DNA of 64,000 nucleotides. It comes from Sphingorhabdus rigui (GTDB lineage: Bacteria > Pseudomonadota > Alphaproteobacteria > Sphingomonadales > Sphingomonadaceae). Of this stretch, positions 45,727 through 54,328 are shown piece after piece. Both the position numbers and the translations under genes were made by a program. The stretch spans positions 74,291 through 138,290 of the forward strand of contig NZ_JACIEA010000002.1 in assembly GCF_014196595.1 (NCBI RefSeq), in the 5' to 3' direction. Below the pieces are notes generated by a model, which saw only the letters and a program-made list of their open reading frames with translations, did not search any database and was not told the origin of the DNA. Position 1 is the stretch's first letter; each line of letters starts with the position of its first letter.

Positions 45727-46725
45727 ATGCGCGTCGTTTCTGGCATTCAACCCACCGGCAATCTGCATTTGGGTAATTATCTCGGTGCGATCCGCAACTG
45801 GGTAAAAATGCAGGATGAAATGGAATGCCTGTATTTCCTTGCTGATTTACACGCGATTTCCATGCCGCATGTTCCGGCCGAATTGACGGCAAACACGCGC
45901 GAGATGGCCGCGGCCTTGCTCGCGTGCGGACTGGACACCGACAAGGCGATATTGTTCAACCAAGCGCAGGTCCCTGCCCATGCGGAGCTTCAGTGGTTGC
46001 TCACCGGCACTGCGCGCATGGGTTGGCTGAACCGCATGACGCAGTTCAAGGACAAATCGGGCAAGAACCGCGAAGGCGCGAGCATCGCGCTGTTCACCTA
46101 CCCCGTGCTTCAGGCCGCAGACGTCTTATTGTATCAGGCGACCCATGTTCCGGTCGGCGAAGATCAAAAGCAGCATTTGGAGCTGGCGCGCGACATTGCC
46201 CAGAAGTTCAACACGGACTTCGGAAACGGCACCGATATCTTCACCTTGCCCGATCCCATCATTCCCAAAGAAACCGCGCGCATCATGTCGCTACGCGACG
46301 GCAGTTCGAAAATGTCGAAGTCCGATCCAAGCGATATGAGCCGGATTAACCTGATCGACGATGCCGACACCATCCTGAGCAAAATCAAGAAGGCCAAGAC
46401 CGATCCTGAAGCACTTCCGTCGGAGCCTGCTGGCCTTGAAGGCCGCCCTGAAGCGAAAAATCTTGTCGGCATTTACGCCGCCTTTGCCGAAGAGACCGTC
46501 GAGGCAACATTATCGCGTTTTGGTGGTCAGGGCTTTGGCGCATTCAAACCGGCATTGGCAGAAATCGTCATTGAACATCTGCGCCCCATTTCGGAGCGCT
46601 TCGCTGTTCTGAAGGATGACCACGAACAGATCGACGCTGCGCTTGCCAAGGGGGCAGCGAAAGCGCGTGAACTTGGCGGACCAACGTTGAAAGCCGCCTA
46701 CGCTGCGCTTGGTCTTCTGCGCTAA
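45727..46725 (+). CDS. trpS: Tryptophanyl-tRNA synthetase
   Basis: 332 residues from ATG 45727; the frame extends upstream into murJ and is trimmed. Class I synthetase: HIGH-like HLGNYLGAIRNW, tryptophan pocket residues near MGWLNRMTQFKDK, and KMSKS as SKMSKSD. Charges tRNA-Trp. Confidence 0.96.
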   Translation: MRVVSGIQPTGNLHLGNYLGAIRNWVKMQDEMECLYFLADLHAISMPHVPAELTANTREMAAALLACGLDTDKAILFNQAQVPAHAELQWLLTGTARMGWLNRMTQFKDKSGKNREGASIALFTYPVLQAADVLLYQATHVPVGEDQKQHLELARDIAQKFNTDFGNGTDIFTLPDPIIPKETARIMSLRDGSSKMSKSDPSDMSRINLIDDADTILSKIKKAKTDPEALPSEPAGLEGRPEAKNLVGIYAAFAEETVEATLSRFGGQGFGAFKPALAEIVIEHLRPISERFAVLKDDHEQIDAALAKGAAKARELGGPTLKAAYAALGLLR

Positions 46726-46731
46726 ATTGTG

Positions 46732-46753
46732 CTGTGGTGCCGTTCAACCACAG
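46732..46753 (+). terminator. Possible terminator after trpS
   Basis: Seven-base-pair perfect stem CTGTGGT / ACCACAG, loop of 8. No T run follows, so termination is uncertain. Confidence 0.3.
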
Positions 46754-46825
46754 TTCAGCGAAACTATCCTAAACGAAACGCGTTATGCTATGGACGGCGT
46801 TCGGTCGCTGCTTTGAGGATGTGAA

Positions 46826-47482
46826 ATGATGAAAAAGGTCGCAACTTTTCTTGCCCCCATCGCATTGCTGGCACTTGGTGCCTGTGCAACGCCGTTTAAC
46901 GCGGATGTCTCGCGGTTTCAGCAATTGCCCGCGCCGCAGGGCCAGACATTCGTTATCCGCGCGGCCAACCCAGACAATGCAGGCGGCATTGAATTTGGCC
47001 AATATGCGGCATTGGTTGCAAGCGAGCTTCAGGAGATTGGTTATGTGCCCGCGACGGGCGCAAATGCAGATATGACCGTCTCGCTCGATTATGCGGTTGA
47101 TCAGGGCAAGGAACGCGACATCGTTCGCCAAGATCCGTTTTATGACCCTTATTGGGGTTTTGGAAGCTTTTATCGGCCCTATGTCGTGCGCACCCGTCGC
47201 GGCGCGCGTTACGTCGTCGGCTATTATGATCCATTCCTGTATAGCGGCTTCAACCGTCCCTATGAAATCGATAGCTTCACGGTGTATACCGCCAATCTCG
47301 ATATGAAGATTGACCGTAACGGCGACGGCAAGCGTTTGTTTGAAGGCAAGGCGGAAGCCAAGTCACGGTCAAACAAGCTGCCTTATCTGGTGCCAAATCT
47401 GGTTGAGGCGATGTTTACGGGATTCCCCGGCAATGGCGGTGAAACGGTCCGTATCTCGGTTGCGCCAGAGGAAAAGCGCTAA
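46826..47482 (+). CDS. DUF4136-type lipoprotein
   Basis: 218 residues. Lipobox LGAC (about residue 20). The body resembles DUF4136 lipoproteins: YAALVASELQEIGYVPATG and an unusually aromatic, Arg-rich middle (WGFGSFYRPYVVRTRRGARY). Probably in the outer membrane or periplasm. Function unknown. Confidence 0.75.
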   Translation: MMKKVATFLAPIALLALGACATPFNADVSRFQQLPAPQGQTFVIRAANPDNAGGIEFGQYAALVASELQEIGYVPATGANADMTVSLDYAVDQGKERDIVRQDPFYDPYWGFGSFYRPYVVRTRRGARYVVGYYDPFLYSGFNRPYEIDSFTVYTANLDMKIDRNGDGKRLFEGKAEAKSRSNKLPYLVPNLVEAMFTGFPGNGGETVRISVAPEEKR

Positions 47483-47525
47483 CCTTCTAAACTAAGCACG
47501 CCGCAAAATCGGCTAAGGTTACGGA

Positions 47526-48545
47526 TCAGACCCCGCAACTCAGCTCGGTTTGGCCATAGACCGTGCCCTCACCGCGGGTGCCCGATATCCCGGCGTAAAG
47601 TTCAGTTGCCTTGAATATGCCATCGGGCCCGATGTTAAATCCATTGTCGCGGAAAACGGCGATGACCTTGGCGGGCGGATCGGCGAAATACAGCGACTGC
47701 GATTCATAATGCTGGCCAAGCGCCGTGAGCGACAATCCATCAAATGAACGGCGCATGCGCGCATAGCTGCTTTTGCCTTCGACCTTGGCATAGGCTTTTT
47801 CGCGCGCAGCCTCGTCAGCATATTCTTTGGCTTCCAATGCTTGCCATTGCGCCCGAAGCCGCGCGCCAATTTTGGTAAATTCCGCGCCAATTTCACCGCT
47901 GAATGCGCATGTTTGCGGATTGAAGCCAATGGCAATCGGCTTACCGCCCAAACGCGCCAATATGGATTTTCCGTCGGCCAGATAGCCATAGCCATTATCG
48001 GGAAGCTTCACCTCAATGAAGTTGTCGGCGGTCAGACCAACCAGTTTTAGCGTGGTGTCTGCGCGCGCACGATCGATCAGCGCGCTGTCCGGCGCCGTCG
48101 TCGCCCACACATCAACGGGCATATCAACAACCCATGATTGATCGTTCAACAAGGTGACAAGCTCGGGTGGTTTCGACGGTGAAAGATTGACCATCGCGAT
48201 GAAGCCATTGCCGTCGCTCAATGCAATCCAGCCATCGCCGGGCGGTGAACCCGGCTGAACGACACCCGTCACTTGCGACCCGCGCGGCAGCTTGCCCAAT
48301 ATCACGCTGTCGGAAGTGGTCGGCTTGTCGCGAACATTCGCTTCGGTCATTGTGAAGAAAATCTGGGCTGCGGCAGGCGCGCTTGTGCTCTGATCGGCCA
48401 TTGGCGTTGCCGAACCGTTCTGCATGTCATCAAGGACGAACAGCCAGAAATACAAACCAACGAAAATCAGCAGAATAAACAGCGCCGCGACAGGCATCAC
48501 CCGTGAGCGTTTAGCGCCAGCCCGGGACACAAGTCGCGCTTTCAT
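47526..48545 (-). CDS. Membrane-anchored SH3b-domain protein, unknown function
   Basis: 339 residues. One N-terminal span (about 17-36), then a bacterial SH3 domain (about 62-125) with ANVRDKPTTSDSVILGKL and GWIALSDGNGFIAM. A periplasmic region with a helical YADEAAREKAYAK stretch and a cysteine-containing end follow. SH3b domains often bind peptidoglycan or peptides. Not recognised as a named family. Confidence 0.6.
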   Translation of the reverse strand: MKARLVSRAGAKRSRVMPVAALFILLIFVGLYFWLFVLDDMQNGSATPMADQSTSAPAAAQIFFTMTEANVRDKPTTSDSVILGKLPRGSQVTGVVQPGSPPGDGWIALSDGNGFIAMVNLSPSKPPELVTLLNDQSWVVDMPVDVWATTAPDSALIDRARADTTLKLVGLTADNFIEVKLPDNGYGYLADGKSILARLGGKPIAIGFNPQTCAFSGEIGAEFTKIGARLRAQWQALEAKEYADEAAREKAYAKVEGKSSYARMRRSFDGLSLTALGQHYESQSLYFADPPAKVIAVFRDNGFNIGPDGIFKATELYAGISGTRGEGTVYGQTELSCGV

Positions 48546-48681
48546 AGAGGCCCCGCAATGCGCACAAAATGGTGCGTGAAAGGCATTTTATGACCCGCAT
48601 GACGCACAAGATTGCCCATTACACCCTTTCCGATTCCCTATCAGTGGATAGGCTCTGGAAAGGAGGTTGAAAAGGGGTGGA

Positions 48682-50127
48682 TTAAGCTTCGAGCTGACGG
48701 AGCAGCGCGCGGACATCATTGTCCATATCGCTGTCCTGCTGACGTAAACCTTCGACCAAGCGCACGGCGTGAATTACCGTCGAATGATCGCGTCCACCGA
48801 ATTTGCGTCCGATTTCCGGATAGCTGCGTGGTGTCATGACCTTGGCGAGATACATGGCGACCTGACGCGGGCGGACAACGGCGCGCGCACGGCGCTTCGA
48901 TGACATTTCGCTCCGGTCGATGCGATAATATTCGCATACTGCACGCTGGATTTCGTCAATCGTGATACGGCGGCGGCACGCGCTCAAAATATCTTTCAGC
49001 TGCTCTTCCGCCAAGGTCCGGGTCACTGGCTTGCCAGTCAACTGGGCATATGCGAGCAGCTTGTTCAGGCCACCTTCGAGTTCACGCACATTGCGGCTGA
49101 TGGTGCGGGCCAGAAACTCAATCACATCTTCACCAACTTGCGCTTCAGGCATGTTGGCAAGGCGCTGTTCGAGGATCAGGCGGCGCAGCTCAAGGTCCGC
49201 TGGTTGAATGTCAGCGACCAGACCCATCGACAGACGCGACAGGATGCGCTGATCCACGCCGTCAAGCGCTTGCGGCGCGCGGTCGGCAGCAACGACGAGG
49301 CGTTTGCCGGCGCCGATGATGGCATCGATGGTGTGGAGGAACTCTTCTTGGGTCGATACCTTGCCGATGATGAACTGGATATCGTCAATCAACAGCACAT
49401 CGACGGCACGCAAGCGCGCCTTGAACTCCATGACTTCCTTGCGCCGCATCGCGGTTACAAATTCCATCATGAATTTTTCTGCAGACATATAAATGATCTG
49501 CGCATCGGGGTTCACTTCGGCATAAGCATGACCGATGGCATGCATCAGGTGGGTTTTGCCCTGACCCGTTGCCGCTTGAAGATACAGTGGATTGAAAAGC
49601 GGCTTGTCTTTCGACGCGACGCGTTCTGCAGCGCTGAGCGCGAGAACATTGGTTTGGCCTTTAACGAAATTCGCAAACGTCATCCGCGGATCAAGTGCCG
49701 AACGTGGCGGCAGAGCATCGTTCGCCTCTTGCGCGACAATGCGTTCGGCGTTTGTCGAAGCACGGAGCAATTCGACGCGTGGTGCACCGGGGCGTGTGCG
49801 GATCTTAAGCTGCTTAACGCTTTTATTGGTGCTCGACCAAGCCAAACGCAGGCGATCGGCATAATGATCAGACACCCAGCTTGCAGAAAAATCTGAGGGC
49901 AAAAGAAGTTCGAGCGTACCCGTCAGGTCACAAAAGTCGCCAAGGGTGATAGAGCGAATCCATTGGCCATATATTTGCGCGCCCAAATCGCGACGCAAGC
50001 CGGACGATATTGTCTGCCAATCGGCATCAAAACGGGATTTCAACGTCAGGCCGGCATTTTCGCCATGCGGTTGATCTAATGTGATCTGCGATACTGATTT
50101 ATATTCGGCCAACGTGCCTGCCCCCAA
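48682..50127 (-). CDS. dnaA: Chromosomal replication initiator DnaA
   Basis: 481 residues from TTG 50127; a second TTG at 50112 is possible. Domain I (about 30-110), linker, AAA+ domain with Walker A AATGQGKT and Walker B VLLIDDIQF, and domain IV with the DNA-binding signature GGRDHSTVIHAVRLVE. The Walker A begins with Ala where most DnaA have Gly. Two near-consensus DnaA boxes flank the upstream region. Confidence 0.96.
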   Translation of the reverse strand: MGAGTLAEYKSVSQITLDQPHGENAGLTLKSRFDADWQTISSGLRRDLGAQIYGQWIRSITLGDFCDLTGTLELLLPSDFSASWVSDHYADRLRLAWSSTNKSVKQLKIRTRPGAPRVELLRASTNAERIVAQEANDALPPRSALDPRMTFANFVKGQTNVLALSAAERVASKDKPLFNPLYLQAATGQGKTHLMHAIGHAYAEVNPDAQIIYMSAEKFMMEFVTAMRRKEVMEFKARLRAVDVLLIDDIQFIIGKVSTQEEFLHTIDAIIGAGKRLVVAADRAPQALDGVDQRILSRLSMGLVADIQPADLELRRLILEQRLANMPEAQVGEDVIEFLARTISRNVRELEGGLNKLLAYAQLTGKPVTRTLAEEQLKDILSACRRRITIDEIQRAVCEYYRIDRSEMSSKRRARAVVRPRQVAMYLAKVMTPRSYPEIGRKFGGRDHSTVIHAVRLVEGLRQQDSDMDNDVRALLRQLEA

Positions 50128-50557
50128 TTTTCCACCCCATCCAGATCAACACAACCGCGCGCTATCTGCCCACAAGCGAACCGAACACACGAACCCTGTG
50201 CATTTGTTGCCAAATGCAGCGGTCGTCCCGTCCAATTCTCGATGTGAGGCACTGCCCGACTGTCGTCATGCATTGCTGGAAACAGTTTCTTAGACCGCTC
50301 GAAACGAGTCGATCAAGTGCAGCGCTGCAAAAAAACTGAAATAAATGGCATTGACTCGGCAACAGCCAAGCAAATCCGTTGATTAATTTATAAGCGTTTG
50401 ATTTTAATGTATTTTTTCCAAAAATACCTGTGGATATCTTCCGAATCGCGGGAAATCCGTCGGCTTTGCCTTTGCGACAGTGGACAATAAAAAACCCGCC
50501 AGGATTATGGCGGGTTTCAAATTTTTAGGCTGGACCAGCCAGCCTGTAAAACATCGC
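50128..50557. other. dnaA-rpsT intergenic region, candidate origin/dnaA control region
   Basis: 430 bases with no gene. DnaA-box-like TTTTCCACC (50128-50136, 8/9) touches the dnaA start, and TGTGGATAT (50429-50437, 8/9 on the other strand) lies at the end of an AT-rich tract (about 50375-50427). Small inverted repeats occur at 50201-50216 (CATTTG-TTGC-CAAATG) and 50527-50545. The right part holds the rpsT terminator. Fits dnaA autoregulation, and possibly oriC. Confidence 0.4.
50487..50517 (-). terminator. Rho-independent terminator of rpsT
   Basis: On the minus strand, AAACCCGCC, loop ATAATCCT, GGCGGGTTT, then a T-rich run. A second hairpin (AGGCTGG / CCAGCCT, 50527-50545) lies between it and the rpsT stop. 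Confidence 0.85.
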
Positions 50558-50821
50558 TTAGGCGAGACCGCCAACCGCCTTTGTGAGGCGACCAAATTTG
50601 CGCGATGCTGTGTTCTTATGCAGAACGCCCTTGGATACGCCACGCGCCAATTCAGGCTGTGCAGCAGCGAGTGCAGCAGCGGCTGCCGACTTGTCACCGA
50701 GTTCAATCGCAGACTCTACCTTTTTGATGAAGGTACGGATGCGGCTGACGCGTGCGCCATTAACTTCGGTGCGACGCGCATTGCGACGGATACGCTTTTT
50801 TGCTTGCGGCGTATTGGCCAT
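50558..50821 (-). CDS. rpsT: 30S ribosomal protein S20
   Basis: 87 residues, Lys/Arg/Ala-rich, full length. Begins [17 protein letters not shown] and carries [16 protein letters not shown] near the end. Located between dnaA and mutM, as in Caulobacter and other alphaproteobacteria. Confidence 0.98.
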   Translation of the reverse strand: MANTPQAKKRIRRNARRTEVNGARVSRIRTFIKKVESAIELGDKSAAAAALAAAQPELARGVSKGVLHKNTASRKFGRLTKAVGGLA

Positions 50822-50885
50822 TTTTATCCTCGAATTTCGATATTTGCGGAGACGTCTTTATGAAACACGTCCGTTGAAGGTGCGG

Positions 50886-50914
50886 CCCTTAACCCTGCCT
50901 AACAGATTCGTCAA
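50886..50914 (-). promoter_or_regulatory. Possible sigma-70 promoter of rpsT
   Basis: Minus-strand TTGACG (50914-50909), 17-base spacer, TAAGGG (50891-50886). About 65 bases upstream of the rpsT start. Confidence 0.35.
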
Positions 50915-50929
50915 CCTCGAAATACCGCA

Positions 50930-51742
50930 CTATCGCTGACATTTCGCGCAGTAAAAGGTCGAGCGCCCCGAATCAACGCGCCGTTGAACAGGCGCGCCGC
51001 AACCACAGTCCTGCCCTTCGCGGCCATAGACGCGCCAATCCTTGGCAAAGTAGCCAAGTTCTCCGTCCGGTGCGGCAAAGTCACGCAACGTCGATCCGCC
51101 AGCCGCGATCGCTGCCGTCAGCACCTCTTTAATCGCCACAACGAGCCGGACAAGCCGGGGCTTGCTAATTGAGCTGGCGGGCGCCCGCGGATCGATGCCC
51201 GCCATATGCAGCGCCTCACACACATAGATATTGCCCAAGCCTGCGACGATATTCTGGTTGAGCAACATCGCCTTAATCGGGGCTTTCCGGTCATGCAGCG
51301 CGTCTCGCAGCACAGTTGCATCAAATGCCTGCGACAAAGGCTCCGGACCCATTTTTTCAAAAAAGCGATAGCTGTCCAATTTGTCCGAATCGATAATATC
51401 GAGCGAACCAAAGCGGCGGTGGTCATTCAAAGCGACAACCCGACCACTGGCTGTTTCCAGAATGAAATGGTCATGCTTTTCGATTTCCGCAGGATCAACA
51501 CGCCATCGTCCGGACATGCCCAAATGGAATATCAGCGTATCCTCACGGTCGGTATGGATAAGGCCATATTTGGCGCGCCGCCCGAGCGTATCGATTCGCG
51601 CGCCCGTCAGCCGCTGACGCAGATCGACCGGGATGGGCCAACGCAAGTCCGCACGGCGCGGTTCCGCGCGGACGATCATCTCGCCTTCAAGCACCGAACG
51701 CAGGCCGGCGACTGTGGTTTCCACTTCAGGTAATTCTGGCAT
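50930..51742 (-). CDS. mutM: Formamidopyrimidine-DNA glycosylase
   Basis: Excises 8-oxoguanine and FaPy lesions and nicks the strand. 270 residues. Catalytic N-terminus (M)PELPEVETT, conserved lysine in the GRRAKYGLI loop, C-terminal zinc finger ending STFYCAKCQR. The first zinc pair reads DCGCG (C-x-C) rather than the usual C-x2-C, an oddity. Third base-excision glycosylase in the window besides mutY and nth. Confidence 0.95.
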   Translation of the reverse strand: MPELPEVETTVAGLRSVLEGEMIVRAEPRRADLRWPIPVDLRQRLTGARIDTLGRRAKYGLIHTDREDTLIFHLGMSGRWRVDPAEIEKHDHFILETASGRVVALNDHRRFGSLDIIDSDKLDSYRFFEKMGPEPLSQAFDATVLRDALHDRKAPIKAMLLNQNIVAGLGNIYVCEALHMAGIDPRAPASSISKPRLVRLVVAIKEVLTAAIAAGGSTLRDFAAPDGELGYFAKDWRVYGREGQDCGCGAPVQRRVDSGRSTFYCAKCQR

Positions 51743-51756
51743 ATCGTTTTGTACCC

Positions 51757-51927
51757 AGGGTCAGGACCTATTGAATGCACCCTCGCGGCGTCCTTTGGAT
51801 TTGACCCATATTGTCCATATCTGCGTTGGCAAGCTTGGACTTAGAACCACTAAGTCCGGCGCTTACCGCCTTGCACGGAACAATATGGCCTCAAACCGCG
51901 AAGGCGCATTTAATAGGTCCTGGCCCT
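51757..51927. mobile_element. 171-bp MITE-like element with 32-bp inverted ends
   Basis: Left end 51757-51788 and right end 51896-51927 are inverted repeats matching at 28 of 32 positions, all four differences being transitions. Inside are nested inverted repeats: CCATATTGT (51806-51814) with ACAATATGG (51880-51888), and a perfect central hairpin GGACTTAG / CTAAGTCC (51837-51857). No open frame inside and no clear target duplication. The whole unit can fold as one long hairpin between mutM and ubiE. Confidence 0.6.
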
Positions 51928-51971
51928 AACAGCCTTTGCGGCTGGCGCAACAATCGGCTAGAGGCTGCAGA

Positions 51972-52703
51972 ATGAATGATACGGTATCCTTTGGCTATGA
52001 ACAGGTTAGCCCTGAAGAAAAGACAAAACGCGTAGGCGGCGTCTTTTCCAATGTCGCGCGCAAATATGACATCATGAATGATGCGATGTCCGGCGGCATG
52101 CATCGCCTTTGGAAAGACACTTTTGTCCGCCGTGTGAAGCCGCGCGAAGGCGAAGATATCCTCGATATGGCGGGCGGAACGGGCGACATCGCGTTCCGCA
52201 TGGAAAAATCAGGCGCGCAGGTCACGGTATCCGACATCAACGAAGACATGTTGGACGTCGGTATGGAGCGCGCGATGAAACGCGGGATCGACAGCCTGAT
52301 CTGGTCCCCACAAAATGCCGAAACGCTCAGCTTTCCCGATGCGCATTTTGATGCCTACACAATTGCCTTTGGCATCCGCAACGTCACCGACATTCCCAAG
52401 GCACTGCGCGAGGCACATCGCGTGCTGCGTTATGGTGGCCGTTTCTTCTGCCTCGAATTTTCGACCGTTGAATGGCCTGGCCTCGCACAAATTTACGACG
52501 TTTATTCGGACAAGCTTGTCCCTAAACTTGGAAAAGCCATTGCGGGTGATGAGGACAGCTATCGATATCTCGTCGAATCGATCCGCCGCTTCCCCGACAT
52601 GCAAAATTTTAAGCGCATGATTGGCGAAGCAGGCTTTGTGCAAACGAAGGTAGAACCCATTTTGGGCGGACTTGTCGCCATTCATAGCGGCTGGAAGGTT
52701 TAA
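51972..52703 (+). CDS. ubiE: Ubiquinone/menaquinone C-methyltransferase UbiE
   Basis: 243 residues from ATG 51972. SAM methyltransferase: glycine-rich DMAGGTGDIAFR, FGIRNVTDIPKALREAHRVL, and the N-terminal VFSNVARKYDIMNDAMSGGMHRLWK typical of UbiE. Methylates the quinone ring in the membrane-associated ubiquinone pathway; ubiB follows after 11 bases. Confidence 0.95.
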   Translation: MNDTVSFGYEQVSPEEKTKRVGGVFSNVARKYDIMNDAMSGGMHRLWKDTFVRRVKPREGEDILDMAGGTGDIAFRMEKSGAQVTVSDINEDMLDVGMERAMKRGIDSLIWSPQNAETLSFPDAHFDAYTIAFGIRNVTDIPKALREAHRVLRYGGRFFCLEFSTVEWPGLAQIYDVYSDKLVPKLGKAIAGDEDSYRYLVESIRRFPDMQNFKRMIGEAGFVQTKVEPILGGLVAIHSGWKV

Positions 52704-52714
52704 CTTCCGCGCTG

Positions 52715-54265
52715 ATGACACGTCCCGCAACCCATATTTTCCGTTTGCTCAAATGGGGCCGCATTCTCGCGCGGCACGGCGCGCTGCGCGCGATCGAAGC
52801 TGACCGGAACACGCCGCCGCAAGTAAAACGTCTTTGCCGCATCGCGCGCATCGGAACACGCCAGCCCAAGGTGCCCGATTATGCCGGCGCGTTTCGCGCC
52901 ATTGGCCCTGCGGCCATTAAGCTTGGGCAAACGCTTGCCACCCGTCCAGACATTATTGGTGAGGAAGCTACCCGCAATCTGCTGTCGCTACAGGATCAGC
53001 TTCCGCCCGCACCGTTCGATCTTGTGTACGCACAAATCGACAGCAGCTTAAATAAGCCCGCTGCAGAGCTGTTTGAATATATCGACCCGGTACCCGTAGG
53101 CGCAGCCTCCATCGCGCAGGTGCACCGTGCACGCACAACCGAAGGCACGGACGTCGCTGTCAAAGTCCTTCGTCCCGGTATTCGCGAACAATTTGCCCGC
53201 GATATCGAAACCTATGAATGGGCCGCAGCACATCTGGAAGCATTGGGCGGCGAAGCTGCGCGCTTGCGACCGCAGCTTGTCATTGCAAACCTGAAACGCT
53301 GGACCTTGCGCGAACTCGATTTGCGCCGCGAAGCCGCGAGCGCGTCAGAGCTGAAAGATGCCATGGTCGCCGTCGACGGCTATATGATCCCCACCATTGA
53401 TTGGGACCGGACGTCCGGCCGCGTGCTCACGCTGGAATGGGTCGATGGCGTTAAGATTGCCGATATAGATGCGTTAAAAGCCGCTGGCCACGATCTGAAT
53501 AAAATGGCCGAAAAGCTCGTGCTGACATTTTTACGTCAGGCGATTTCGGAAGGCTTCTTCCACGCCGACATGCATCAGGGCAATTTGTTCGTTCGCGCAG
53601 ATGGCACGATTGTCGCCATCGATTTTGGCATCATGGGCCGCATCAACCGGCAAGCGCGTTTCTGGCTTGCGGAAATCCTCTACGGATTGACCACCGGCAA
53701 TTACAAACGCGTCGCCGAAATCCATTTCGAAGCGCAATATGTGCCGAGCTATCATAATGTCGACGAATTCGCGACCGCCCTGCGCGCTGTTGGTGAGCCG
53801 ACACGCGGCAAGCCCGTGAGCGAATTGTCGGTGGGGCAAATGCTCGACAGCCTATTCGCCATCACCCGCGACTTTGACATGCAGACGCAGCCGCATTTGC
53901 TGTTGCTGCAAAAGACGATGGTCATGGTCGAAGGCATTGCGACTTCGCTGAACCCAAGCATCAATATGTGGGATGTTGCCGCCCCCTATGTGCGCGAATG
54001 GATTCGCGGAGAGCTTGGCCCTGAAGCCATGCTTGCCGACGGTATTCGCAAGCAAGCCGAAACCTTGCAGATGATACCCGACCTCATCCGCCGTTTGGAC
54101 GAACAACTTCCCCGCAAAGGCGGCGCGCCGGAACCACCCCCGCTTCCACCCGTACAGCTGATTTGGGAACGTAATGGCACGGGCAACGGCTGGCGCTACA
54201 TGATAGTGGCCTTACTCGCAGGCGCCATTGGCGCTGTGGGCATGTGGGTTGTTGGATTTTCTTAA
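52715..54265 (+). CDS. ubiB: Ubiquinone biosynthesis kinase-like protein UbiB
   Basis: 516 residues, ABC1/ADCK atypical kinase-like. KxGQ motif in AIKLGQTLATRPD; Ala-rich loop VPVGAASIAQVHRA; catalytic-like FHADMHQGNLFV and AIDFGIMGR. C-terminal hydrophobic anchor (about 494-514). Supports ubiquinone synthesis, probably by an ATPase role in releasing hydrophobic intermediates. Confidence 0.94.
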   Translation: MTRPATHIFRLLKWGRILARHGALRAIEADRNTPPQVKRLCRIARIGTRQPKVPDYAGAFRAIGPAAIKLGQTLATRPDIIGEEATRNLLSLQDQLPPAPFDLVYAQIDSSLNKPAAELFEYIDPVPVGAASIAQVHRARTTEGTDVAVKVLRPGIREQFARDIETYEWAAAHLEALGGEAARLRPQLVIANLKRWTLRELDLRREAASASELKDAMVAVDGYMIPTIDWDRTSGRVLTLEWVDGVKIADIDALKAAGHDLNKMAEKLVLTFLRQAISEGFFHADMHQGNLFVRADGTIVAIDFGIMGRINRQARFWLAEILYGLTTGNYKRVAEIHFEAQYVPSYHNVDEFATALRAVGEPTRGKPVSELSVGQMLDSLFAITRDFDMQTQPHLLLLQKTMVMVEGIATSLNPSINMWDVAAPYVREWIRGELGPEAMLADGIRKQAETLQMIPDLIRRLDEQLPRKGGAPEPPPLPPVQLIWERNGTGNGWRYMIVALLAGAIGAVGMWVVGFS

Positions 54266-54276
54266 GAATACTTTAA
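54262..54276 (+). promoter_or_regulatory. Candidate CtrA binding site
   Basis: TTAA (54262-54265), GAATACT, TTAA (54273-54276) followed by CC: an exact match to TTAA-N7-TTAAC. It overlaps the ubiB stop and lies 53 bases before the glycosyltransferase start. Confidence 0.4.
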
Positions 54277-54328
54277 CCATCTAAATTTAAGCCTAACCCT
54301 GCAATCAAGCAATTGAGATGGGGGAAGC

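Noticed and set aside
48637-48652. Hairpin CCTATC-AGTG-GATAGG downstream of dnaA
   Set aside because: Short stem without a T run on either strand; not supportable as a terminator.
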